Positions 57,029-64,000 of a stretch of DNA of 64,000 nt are shown piece by piece. Position numbers and translations under genes: made by a program. Within the stretch, counting starts at the first letter, position 1; each line of letters begins with the position of its first letter. Origin of the DNA: FEN-1219 sp963713355 (lineage in GTDB: Bacteria > Pseudomonadota > Gammaproteobacteria > Steroidobacterales > Rariloculaceae); NCBI GenBank assembly GCA_963713355.1, contig CAVQLK010000002.1, positions 1 to 64,000 of the forward strand, in the 5' to 3' direction. Under the pieces are notes generated by a model. It was given only the letters and a program-made list of their open reading frames with translations. It was not told the DNA's origin and made no database searches.

Positions 57029-59344
57029 GCACCGTGCCGAAGCGGCCGCGCGCGAAAGCGGTCGACACCGTCGTCCATTACGCTGACGGCGCCGCGAGCG
57101 CTGCACGTGCCGAGAAGCACCGCTACGTCGGCCGGCCGCTCGAGCGTGTCGACGGCGAAGCCAAGGTCACGGGCAAAGCCGTGTTCACGGCCGAGCTCGC
57201 CGTGCCGGGGCTCACGTACGCCGCGCTCGTTTGCAGCACGATCGCGCGCGGACGGGTGACGTCCGTGGACGGAGCCGACGCCTCGACGGTGCCCGGCTTC
57301 GTCGCGCTGTTGACGCACGAGAACATGCCGCGTCTCGCGCGCCCTGAGCCCGGGTCGCAAGCCGGCGGTGAGGGTTTCGCGCTGAGCGATCTGCCTTATC
57401 TGCAGGACGACGAGGTCCGCTGGGACGGGCAGCCCGTGGCAGTCGTCGTTGCGGACACGCTCGACGATGCAGAGCACGCGGCGTCGCTCGTGCGCGTCGA
57501 GTACGAGCTCGCGGCCGAGCCCGCGTTGTCCTTCGACGGCGAAAAGCGCAACGCGGTCGTGCCCGAGAGCGTGCTCGGCGAGGCGTCGGAGATCACGATC
57601 GGCGATGCTGACGCGGCCCTCGAGCAAGCCGCGGTCAAGGTGGACCACACGTACCGCACGCCGAAGTACAACCATCACGCCATCGAGCCGCATGCCACCG
57701 TCGCGTGGTGGGACGAGGCCGGCGCGCTGACGGTCTACGACACGACGCAGTCCGTGTTCCGCTGCAAAGAGGCGCTGGCGCAAGTGTTCGGCATGGACGG
57801 CAGCAAGGTGCGCGCGATCGCGGCGTACGTCGGCGGCGGCTTCGGCGGCAAGGCCGGGCTTTGGAGCCATACACCGTTGTGTGCGGCGGCCGCGAAGGTC
57901 GTGCAGCGGCCGGTCAAGCTTGTGCTGACGCGTGAGCAAGTCGTGCGCGTCGTCGGCGGCCGCACCGTCAGCGAGCAACGAGTGGCGCTCGGCGCTGACC
58001 GCCGCGGCCGGCTCGCCGGGCTCATTCACGAGGGGCTCACGGCGGCGACCACGCACGGCCGGTACCCCGAGCAGTTCACGTTTCCGGCGCGGCACTTGTA
58101 CAAGACGCCCTCGCTGCGCCTGCGCCAGCAGGTCGTGAACCTCGACATGGTGGCCAACACTTGGATGCGCGCGCCCGGCGAGTCGATCGGCAGCTTTGCG
58201 CTCGAGTCCGCGCTCGACGAGCTCGCGCACGAGCTTGCGCTCGATCCCATCGAGCTGCGCCGCCGCAACGAGCCGCGCAAGGATCCGACGGAGCACACGC
58301 GCTTTTCGCGGCGCAAGCTCGTCGAAGCGTATCGGCGCGGCGCCGAAGTGTTCGGCTGGAGCCGCTGCCGCCTCGGCACAGTGCGTGCGCGGCGCGACGG
58401 GCCGTGGCAGATAGGCTGCGGTGTCGCGACGGCGTGCTACCCATATTTCCGCGTCGAGGCGAAGGCGCGCGTCCGAATATCGGCCGACGGCACGGTGACG
58501 ATTCGTGCGCCCGCGAACGAGATGGGCATGGGGACCGCAACCGTGCAAATCCAGCACGCGGCCCAGCGGCTCGGTTTGCCCTTCGACCGCGTGTCGTTCG
58601 AGTATGGCGACTCCGCGCTCGCCGACACGAAAATCATGGGCGGCGGCTCGAGCCAGACGGTCTCTGTGATTGCAGCCGTCGACGCCGCGATCGACAAGGC
58701 ATTGCGAGCGCTGCTGAAGCTCGCTGCGCGACATCCCGATTCGCCGCTCGCCGGGCTGAGATACAAGGACGTCGAGGTACGCGACGGCGGTCTGTACCGC
58801 AGCGGACGCTCTCGAGCGCGGCGAGAGCGTCTCCGCGATCCTGCGAAGGGCGGGGCGCGACGACATCGAGGTCGAAGGTACGACCGGCGAGCCGAAGGAG
58901 GCCGAAAAATACTCGATGGGCTCCTACGGTGCGCAATTCTGCGAAGCACGCGTGCACGAACGCACCGGCGAGATCCGCATTGCGCGCTGGGTCGGCGCAT
59001 TCGACTGCGGCCGAATCTTGAACCGCAAGACGGCCGAGAGCCAACTGCGCGGCGGGATCGTGATGGGGATCGGTATGGCGCTCATGGAGGAGACGCTGTT
59101 CGACGAGCGGCGCGGCCGAATCGTGACGCGCTCGCTCGCCGACTATCACCTGCCCGTCAATCTCGATGTGCCGCGCATCGAGGTGCTGTTCCTCGACGGG
59201 CCCGACAAGCGCGCCGTCGGCGGCGCTCACGGCATCGGCGAGATCGGCATCACAGGAGCTGCGGCCGCGGTTGCCAACGCCGTGTTCAACGCTACGGGCA
59301 AGCGCGTGCGCGAGCTGCCGATCACGCTCGATCGGCTGACATAG
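57025..59344 (+). CDS. PaoC/YagR-like molybdopterin catalytic subunit (one frameshift)
   Basis: About 772 aa. The ATG at 57025 overlaps the previous stop (ATGA). It contains the FEHRPRR-type N-terminal YVGRPLERVDGEAKVTGKAV, the molybdenum cofactor motif YVGGGFGGKAGL and WMRAPGESIGSFALESALDE. The frame changes by one extra base near 58800-58805: GGLYRSG should continue as DALERGESVSAILRRAG. The last part holds the active-site Glu region AHGIGEIGITGAAAAVANAV. The substrate is likely an aldehyde; YagTSR-type enzymes oxidise a range of aromatic and aliphatic aldehydes. No dedicated cofactor chaperone is seen nearby. Confidence 0.85.
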
Positions 59345-59351
59345 GACGCGA

Positions 59352-59849
59352 TTAGCGACGGGCGCGGACGAGCCCTGCCAGCCCCAAGCTCACGCCGAGC
59401 GTGACGAACCCGCGTGCGACGGAGCGACGCGACAGACGCAGCTCCCAGCCTGGCGTCAAACGGCGCGGAATCAGATGGTAGTCGACGACGTAAGCGAGCG
59501 CGGCTATCGCAGCACCGCCTGCAACCGCCGCGGCGCGATCGCGACGCGGCGAGAGCTCGAGCAATAGCTCGTACGCGAGCGCCCAGAAGACGCCCGCACC
59601 GACGTTGATGAGCAGGCCCGGTAACGTGTGCTTGACGTCGACGGCAGCGGTTGCACCAGCCGCGTCGCCCCATAGCACGTGGCTCGTGGCGTTGATCGGT
59701 GCGACGCCGCTACCGATTTCGCGAACGCCGGACAGAGCTACTGCGGCGGTTGTCGCCAGGCCGGCGAGCGAGCCCGTCGCAACGGCGCACGTGACGAAGC
59801 TCCGTCCATCCCTTGCATCGCGGTCGGGGGCATCCGTGCGATCGACCAT
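59352..59849 (-). CDS. Membrane protein of unknown function
   Basis: A 165-aa protein from ATG 59849 with about four helices (around residues 20-40, 78-95, 108-128, 145-162) and small basic loops (ELSPRRDR; LIPRRLTPGWELRL). Upstream starts at GTG 59852 or ATG 59885 are possible and would add up to 12 residues. I do not recognise the family. It lies 8 nt from the convergent molybdenum enzyme gene and 79 nt downstream of the sulfotransferase gene on the same strand. Confidence 0.55.
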   Translation of the reverse strand: MVDRTDAPDRDARDGRSFVTCAVATGSLAGLATTAAVALSGVREIGSGVAPINATSHVLWGDAAGATAAVDVKHTLPGLLINVGAGVFWALAYELLLELSPRRDRAAAVAGGAAIAALAYVVDYHLIPRRLTPGWELRLSRRSVARGFVTLGVSLGLAGLVRARR

Positions 59850-59928
59850 CACTGCAACACCTCGCGAAGACGTGAGAGGCTGCAAGTCCCGTGCCTCGGG
59901 CTCTCGGTTGGCCGGGTCATCGGTCCGT

Positions 59929-60630
59929 CTAGCCAGAGGTGCGGAACGCCTTAGCCTTCAGCGCATCGATGTACTCGCGCGCGAGTCTCTCGCCGGTCTC
60001 GGGATCGGGGGGTAGCCCGCCTTGTTGCGATAGCTCCTCCCTGATCTCGTCGCGGCTGTTGACGCGCGGAAACGGCGCGTCGGGCACGGGGACGCCGAGG
60101 AAGGCGCACAAGGGCTTCCAACCTTCCTTCGGCGAGAAGACCAGCAGCCGCTCGCGAGACAGGGCGTCGCTCACTTCTTGATTGCGACGCTTGAACCAGT
60201 CGGTCATGAAGGCGCGATCCTGCACGCGGCCATCGAAGGCGTCGAAGATGACGCCCTTCATCATGGCGCCCACCGGCGTGCCGGCGAGCCTGCCCTGCAT
60301 CTGCTCGGAAAAAATGGTTTCGGTGACCGACTCGAACCAACTGCCGGGGTCGCGCACCGTCAGGATCACTTTAGAGTCCGGATAGTAGCCGGCGAGCTCG
60401 CGCCAGTAGGTGCAGGCAGGGTAGTCGGTAGTGGATGTGAAGCCGTCGAAAATCGTGTCCCAGTTCGGCTTTCCCTGCACCGCTTGAAGCCAGAGCGGCA
60501 CGTTTCGGCGTGCGCCGGCGAAGACCTCCGACATGTGGTAGCACGGCCCTACACCTAAGTGCTCGAGCGCGAACTTCAGCGAGAAGGTGGCCGTGCGGCC
60601 CAATCCGGCGCCGATGACTGCGAGTGCCAT
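59929..60630 (-). CDS. Sulfotransferase family protein
   Basis: A 233-aa protein with a P-loop-like PAPS-binding start (VIGAGLGRTATFSLKFALEH) and a 3'-phosphate-binding RDPGSWF block (VILTVRDPGSWFESV). The KNYTEH-like segment is replaced by MTDWFKRRNQE. Such sulfotransferase-family proteins transfer sulphate from PAPS to an alcohol or amine; the acceptor is unknown. It is downstream of the metallothionein-like gene (113 nt) and no PAPS synthesis genes are near. Confidence 0.8.
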   Translation of the reverse strand: MALAVIGAGLGRTATFSLKFALEHLGVGPCYHMSEVFAGARRNVPLWLQAVQGKPNWDTIFDGFTSTTDYPACTYWRELAGYYPDSKVILTVRDPGSWFESVTETIFSEQMQGRLAGTPVGAMMKGVIFDAFDGRVQDRAFMTDWFKRRNQEVSDALSRERLLVFSPKEGWKPLCAFLGVPVPDAPFPRVNSRDEIREELSQQGGLPPDPETGERLAREYIDALKAKAFRTSG

Positions 60631-60743
60631 GGTCGGTGTCTCCTTGGGCGCAAGCTAGCATGCCGAAGGAGGGCGCGGCAGCACTCGGGCTGCCGCGCTT
60701 CCGGTCGACTCGGATACCGGTGCGTCCGCAGATTGCGCGAGAC

Positions 60744-60899
60744 CTAGCGTCGGTCCGATGCCGCGGCGCCCTTGGGCTCGCAGCGGCCTTGCGGGCCGCA
60801 CCCACACGCGTGTTGCGTTGGCGCAGTCTGGCAGCCGCAGCGGCACTGCGATCCCAAGCACGAGTTGCAACCACACGGGCTTTTCGTTACGTCGTTCAT
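60744..60899 (-). CDS. Metallothionein-like Cys-rich small protein
   Basis: A 51-aa protein found by reading the minus strand directly: it begins MNDVTKSPCGCNSCLGSQ, then CRCGCQTAPTQHACGCGPQ, and ends with a basic tail. It has nine cysteines (positions 9, 11, 14, 19, 21, 23, 32, 34, 40) in C-x-C and C-x2-C spacing, one histidine and no hydrophobic core, the pattern of bacterial metallothioneins that bind Zn, Cd or Cu. AAAGGAG lies 6 nt before the ATG, a strong ribosome-binding site. It sits between an AraC regulator and a sulfotransferase gene on the same strand. The exact match to the Pfam metallothionein model is not checked; a metal-chaperone role is also possible. Confidence 0.75.
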   Translation of the reverse strand: MNDVTKSPCGCNSCLGSQCRCGCQTAPTQHACGCGPQGRCEPKGAAASDRR

Positions 60900-60977
60900 G
60901 ACGTTTCTCCTTTCGGGTTAGGTTTAAGTGCGAGCGCACTCTACGGCGCGCTCGCTGCGACGCCTTGAACGTAGCGG

Positions 60978-61742
60978 CTATTTTGCGATGTCCAGCAAAG
61001 ACGGCGGGATTCCGATCATGCGGCGGCTCGTGCGCGCCAGGTGCGCGGAGTCCGCGAAGCCCGCGGCGTGCGCGGCCGTCGACAGCGACGCGCCGTTCAT
61101 CCGGTGCTCCCAAACGCTGACGAAGCGCCGCCACAGGATGTACTGGCGCAGGCCCATGCCGGTCTGCTCGGCGAACAGATGCCGGAAACGGCTCGGCGAC
61201 AGGTGCGCGACACTGGCGACTTGCTTCAGCGTGAGCGGCGCGGACAGGTGGTCGTTCACGTATCGCACCGCGCGCAGGATCCGCTCGTCGCTCGTAACCG
61301 CGGGCTGCGAGTGTTGCGTCAATGACTGCACGATGCGGCGCGCCACAGCGACGATCGCCTCGCGGCCACGGCGTTCGAGCGCCGCGGTACGCAGCTCGAG
61401 CACGAGTGCCCGCACGAGTGCGCGGTCGAGGTTAGCGATGCCGGCGCGCAAGTAGCGCTCCGAGAGAATGCGTCCGTCGCGCGTCTCCGGCTCGACGAAC
61501 AGCGTCGCCCCGGGGTGGACTTTCGACGCGTCCATGCCATGCGAGTGCCGCGACGGGACGAGGGCGACGTCATACTCGGTCCACGCATCGTCGTCGCTCG
61601 GGCGCAGCCGGATCCGCCCCTCGAACAAGAAACAGATCTGAATCGCTTGATGGGCGTGCGCGGGAAACACGCCACCGGTGCCGACGAAGATCGCGCCACC
61701 GTCCCACGGGAAATACTGGGCCGTGCTCACCGGCTCGGTCAT
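60978..61742 (-). CDS. AraC family transcriptional regulator
   Basis: A 254-aa regulator with an N-terminal cupin-like sensor domain (about 10-95; His29 and His31 in FPAHAHQAIQICFLFEGRIRL) and a C-terminal double helix-turn-helix (about 160-250; ITLKQVASVAHLSPSRFRHLF-type PLTLKQVASVAHLSPSRF, then AAHAAGFADSAHLARTSRRM). Next gene downstream is the metallothionein-like protein, 78 nt away on the same strand, so it may control it. The His-containing cupin part could sense a metal. Start 61742 is 19 nt from the end of the DUF1801 gene. Confidence 0.85.
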   Translation of the reverse strand: MTEPVSTAQYFPWDGGAIFVGTGGVFPAHAHQAIQICFLFEGRIRLRPSDDDAWTEYDVALVPSRHSHGMDASKVHPGATLFVEPETRDGRILSERYLRAGIANLDRALVRALVLELRTAALERRGREAIVAVARRIVQSLTQHSQPAVTSDERILRAVRYVNDHLSAPLTLKQVASVAHLSPSRFRHLFAEQTGMGLRQYILWRRFVSVWEHRMNGASLSTAAHAAGFADSAHLARTSRRMIGIPPSLLDIAK

Positions 61743-61761
61743 CGTATCCCGGCTGGACGCG

Positions 61762-62202
61762 TCATAGTTTTTCGCCCCGTAATTGGCTGGCTTGCTTCAC
61801 CCAGGCGGCGAATTGAGCTTCGTCGAGCGCAGCGTTCTCGTGGATGTCGAAGTAGCGCACTTCCTTGTGCTTCGACTCACCCGGCGGCACAGGGCGTAGC
61901 GATGTGCCGCGGAAGAACGTGACCTTGATGTACTTCGTGAAGGAATGGAAGCTGACGAACCAGCCTTGGTCCTCGATGCCATAAGAGGGCGAGTTCCACT
62001 TCACGGCCTTGCGCACGCCGGGAACGGTGCGCGCGATAAGCGCGTCGAGCCGGCGGCGCCCGACGCCGCTTTTCCAGCCCGGCATGGCCGCGATGTAGGC
62101 CTGCTTTGTCGACTTGGCGGACATCTTGTTCGCGATTGCGGGCACTCCAGCGCGTGCGTCGTGCGCGGGTTGCACATCGAGATTATGATCGATGGGCGTC
62201 AT
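61762..62202 (-). CDS. DUF1801 domain protein
   Basis: A 146-aa protein starting at ATG 62202 (MTPIDHNLDVQPAHDA). It holds the DUF1801/YdhG pattern: GVRKAVKWNSPSYGIED then GWFVSFHSFTKYIKVTFF. Function unknown; the fold resembles a small alpha+beta domain that may bind ligands. It is divergent from the exported VOC protein with only 25 nt between the start codons. The upstream in-frame ATG at 62262 would overlap that gene and is unlikely. Confidence 0.75.
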   Translation of the reverse strand: MTPIDHNLDVQPAHDARAGVPAIANKMSAKSTKQAYIAAMPGWKSGVGRRRLDALIARTVPGVRKAVKWNSPSYGIEDQGWFVSFHSFTKYIKVTFFRGTSLRPVPPGESKHKEVRYFDIHENAALDEAQFAAWVKQASQLRGEKL

Positions 62203-62227
62203 CGGATCGATGCCAGGAGAACAGGAC

Positions 62228-62713
62228 ATGCGACGAACGGTCACGGCGGTACTGGGGCTCACTGCGGCGGCTTGGGCAATGGCGGTTCACGCCGACGTCA
62301 CGGTGCTCGCGATTCGACTGGGCGCGGATGATGTCGTAGCGCTCGCGAAGTTCTACGATGCGGCGTTCGGCCTGAAGCAGATCGACCAGGTCGGGGAGCC
62401 GCCGACGGAGATCATCATGCGCTACGGCACGACTGTCGCCGCGGCCAAAGCCGGAACGTCGCCCGAGTTTCTCGTCCAGCGTCGCGAGCCCGGCGACGGC
62501 AAGCACGCGATGGCGCACGCGATCTTCCGCGTATCGGATATCGCCGCTACCGTTACGGCCGCGAAAGCCGCCGGCGCTTCGATGGAAGGCGAGGTCGTGA
62601 CAGTCCCGATCGGGGGCGCACCGATAAAGATCGCGACGGTCGTCGATCCGCAAGGCAATGTGCTCGAGCTCATGGAGCTGCCAAAGGGCGTCGACCACCT
62701 GCCGCATCCCTAA
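62228..62713 (+). CDS. Exported VOC (glyoxalase-fold) protein
   Basis: A 161-aa protein with a signal peptide (MRRTVTAVLGLTAAAWAMAVHA). The mature part is a VOC superfamily module: LAIRLGADDVVALAKFYDAA, then AFGLKQIDQVGEPPTEIIM, and the closing VVDPQGNVLELMEL. VOC proteins act as glyoxalases, dioxygenases or ligand-binding proteins, normally in the cytosol, so an exported one is unusual. The ATG at 62228 has AGGAG 8 nt upstream. The divergent DUF1801 start is 25 nt away, so promoter elements must overlap the coding starts. Confidence 0.78.
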   Translation: MRRTVTAVLGLTAAAWAMAVHADVTVLAIRLGADDVVALAKFYDAAFGLKQIDQVGEPPTEIIMRYGTTVAAAKAGTSPEFLVQRREPGDGKHAMAHAIFRVSDIAATVTAAKAAGASMEGEVVTVPIGGAPIKIATVVDPQGNVLELMELPKGVDHLPHP

Positions 62714-62770
62714 ACGCCGCGCGTATCCGCTGGCGGTTCGCCGTCCAGCACTGGCGGCTAGCGCGGACCG

Positions 62771-64000
62771 TTACTCTGCCTTCAGCGTCTCGATGGGATC
62801 GATCGCCGCTGCGCGCCGTGCCGGCACGTAGCTCGCGAGCGCGGCAGCCGCGATAGTCGTCCCAAGCGCCGCGGTATAGGCCACGGGGTCGAACGGACCG
62901 ACGCCGAACAGCAGCGACGACATCCAGCGTCCCAATGCGACGGCCGCGACGACGCCCACGACGAGGCCGACGCCCGTCAGCGCGAGCCCTTGCCGCAGGA
63001 ACATCTGCTCGAGCTGCCCCGGTCGCGCGCCGAGCGCCGAGCGAATGCCGATCTCCCGCGTCCGTTGCGCCACGACATACGAGAGGACACCATAGATTCC
63101 GATCACCGCGAGCGCCAAGGCCATGGCACCCGCGATCCCGAGCAGCACGAGCGTGAACGACGTGCGCGCAACGGAGCCCGCGAAAAGATCCCGCACCGTG
63201 CGCTCCTGGGCGACGGGGACGCTCGCGCTCACTGACCGGACCGCAGCCCGAATTTCCTCCACGAGACCGGTAGTGCCCGCGCGCTCGCTGCGGATCGCGA
63301 AGGCGACGGACGACGTTGCGCTGACCGGGACACCGAGCGTGTTGGAGCTGAGGGTCGGCCAGTACAGCGTGCTGGGTGCCGTTCCGTGCAATCCGTCCTG
63401 TTGGACGTTCTGCACTACGCCGATCACTTCCTTCCAGTCGTCCTGATCAAACGGGCCGGGCCGAATCCGCAACCCAAGAGCGTCCGCCGGCTCGGCGGCA
63501 AGCTCGCGAGCGAAGTTCTCGGAAATGACGGCCACGCGGCCGCCCGTCTCGATGTCGCTCCAAGTCACGTCGCGTCCGGCAATCATCCGCGTGCCCATGG
63601 CGGCAAAATATCCCGGCGAGACACGGATCCATCTGCGCCCCGGCGCGGTTTCTCCCGGTGCTAACGTTTGGCCTTCGACAATTGTGGGCCCGTTGTTCCC
63701 CGAGTCCATCGGAACGTGGCTCGCGAAACCGGCTTCCACGACGCCCGGCAGTGCCGCGATCTTGTCGAGGATCTCGTGCTCGATACGTGTGATTTGCTCT
63801 TGATCGCGAGACACGCCGGGCGGAATCCAAATCCTCGCCGTTTGAATCGTCGCCGGATCCGAAAGACCTGGATCGACGTCGCGCAGCGCTTGAACCGTGC
63901 GAATCATGAGCGCCGCGCTCACGACGAGCACGACCGCCAGCGCAACTTGCGCGACGACCAGCGTGTTGCGGGTCGCGCTGCGTTCGCGGCTCGCGCTCGA
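62771..64000 (-). CDS. Orphan MacB/FtsX-type ABC permease (ADOP family), partial
   Basis: The C-terminal part (about 409 residues) of a fifth orphan permease running off the right edge. The visible part holds a membrane helix (LAVVLVVSAALMI), the second periplasmic MacB-like domain (residues to about 250 of the visible part) and the terminal FtsX block ending VPARRAAAIDPIETLKAE. The frame is open to position 64000. It is not a close copy of the 5' triplet (for example VPMDSGNNGPTIVEGQTLAPG in the periplasmic part). Convergent with the VOC gene, 57 nt apart. Confidence 0.85.
   Translation of the reverse strand, partial: SSASRERSATRNTLVVAQVALAVVLVVSAALMIRTVQALRDVDPGLSDPATIQTARIWIPPGVSRDQEQITRIEHEILDKIAALPGVVEAGFASHVPMDSGNNGPTIVEGQTLAPGETAPGRRWIRVSPGYFAAMGTRMIAGRDVTWSDIETGGRVAVISENFARELAAEPADALGLRIRPGPFDQDDWKEVIGVVQNVQQDGLHGTAPSTLYWPTLSSNTLGVPVSATSSVAFAIRSERAGTTGLVEEIRAAVRSVSASVPVAQERTVRDLFAGSVARTSFTLVLLGIAGAMALALAVIGIYGVLSYVVAQRTREIGIRSALGARPGQLEQMFLRQGLALTGVGLVVGVVAAVALGRWMSSLLFGVGPFDPVAYTAALGTTIAAAALASYVPARRAAAIDPIETLKAE

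Noticed and set aside
56740..58866. Minus-strand open frame (708 codons) opposite the molybdenum oxidoreductase genes
   Set aside because: Lies wholly opposite genes with FeS, FAD and molybdenum motifs; protein is Arg/Ala-rich and without domains.

Overview
The window is a GC-rich, gene-dense bacterial chromosome segment. An LpxR-like outer-membrane lipid A deacylase, many exported proteins, two PQQ enzymes and several orphan MacB/FtsX-type permeases point to a Gram-negative, aerobic, free-living organism. A soil or sediment gammaproteobacterium (Steroidobacter/Nevskiales-like) or an acidobacterium fits best; this is inference from gene content, as no rRNA or tRNA gene is visible.

Layout. 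0-10 kb: four orphan ABC permeases; the first three are tandem near-copies. 10.2-13.9 kb: a co-directional cassette of exported and membrane proteins of unknown function (474-aa exported protein, AHHSF-motif protein, two related four-helix membrane proteins, SnoaL-like protein). 14-17.7 kb: small membrane protein, Tat-exported aldo/keto reductase, PQQ dehydrogenase. 17.9-24.3 kb: a two-gene locus joining a membrane patatin phospholipase to a muramidase / papain-like protease / alpha-beta hydrolase fusion. 24.3-29.6 kb: Ser/Thr kinase with a TolB-like propeller, a degenerate aldo/keto reductase, and a Fic AMPylase gene preceded by a ~70-bp tandem array of dyads. 29.6-39.5 kb: Calx-beta membrane protein, YciI-like protein, membrane-anchored LuxR regulator, hybrid histidine kinase overlapping an SDR gene, YihY-like protein, another SDR, and an exonuclease III-like protein with an export-like leader. 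39.6-42.4 kb: two more copies of the 474-aa exported family. 43-54 kb: TIM-barrel isomerase, HTH/propeller/SRPBCC cassette, serine beta-lactamase-like hydrolase, PQQ sugar dehydrogenase, methyltransferase + LpxR-like pair, large XRE-AAA-TPR regulator. 54-59.3 kb: vanadium haloperoxidase and a three-subunit PaoABC-type molybdenum oxidoreductase. 59.3-64 kb: membrane protein, sulfotransferase, a 51-aa metallothionein-like protein, AraC regulator, DUF1801 protein, exported VOC protein, and a fifth orphan permease running off the edge.

The genes suggest a cell that invests in envelope and periplasmic chemistry: export of oxidoreductases, quinoprotein and molybdenum oxidation of aldehydes or sugars, peptidoglycan and lipid hydrolysis, and membrane-linked signalling.

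A strong technical signal runs through the window. At least seven genes are split by single-base frameshifts although both sides keep good protein similarity. The shifts cluster between about 20 and 27 kb (4 in the patatin gene, about 5 in the muramidase fusion, about 5 in the kinase domain). Residual assembly indels are the likeliest cause, but real decay cannot be excluded from one sequence. I annotated each such gene over its whole span.
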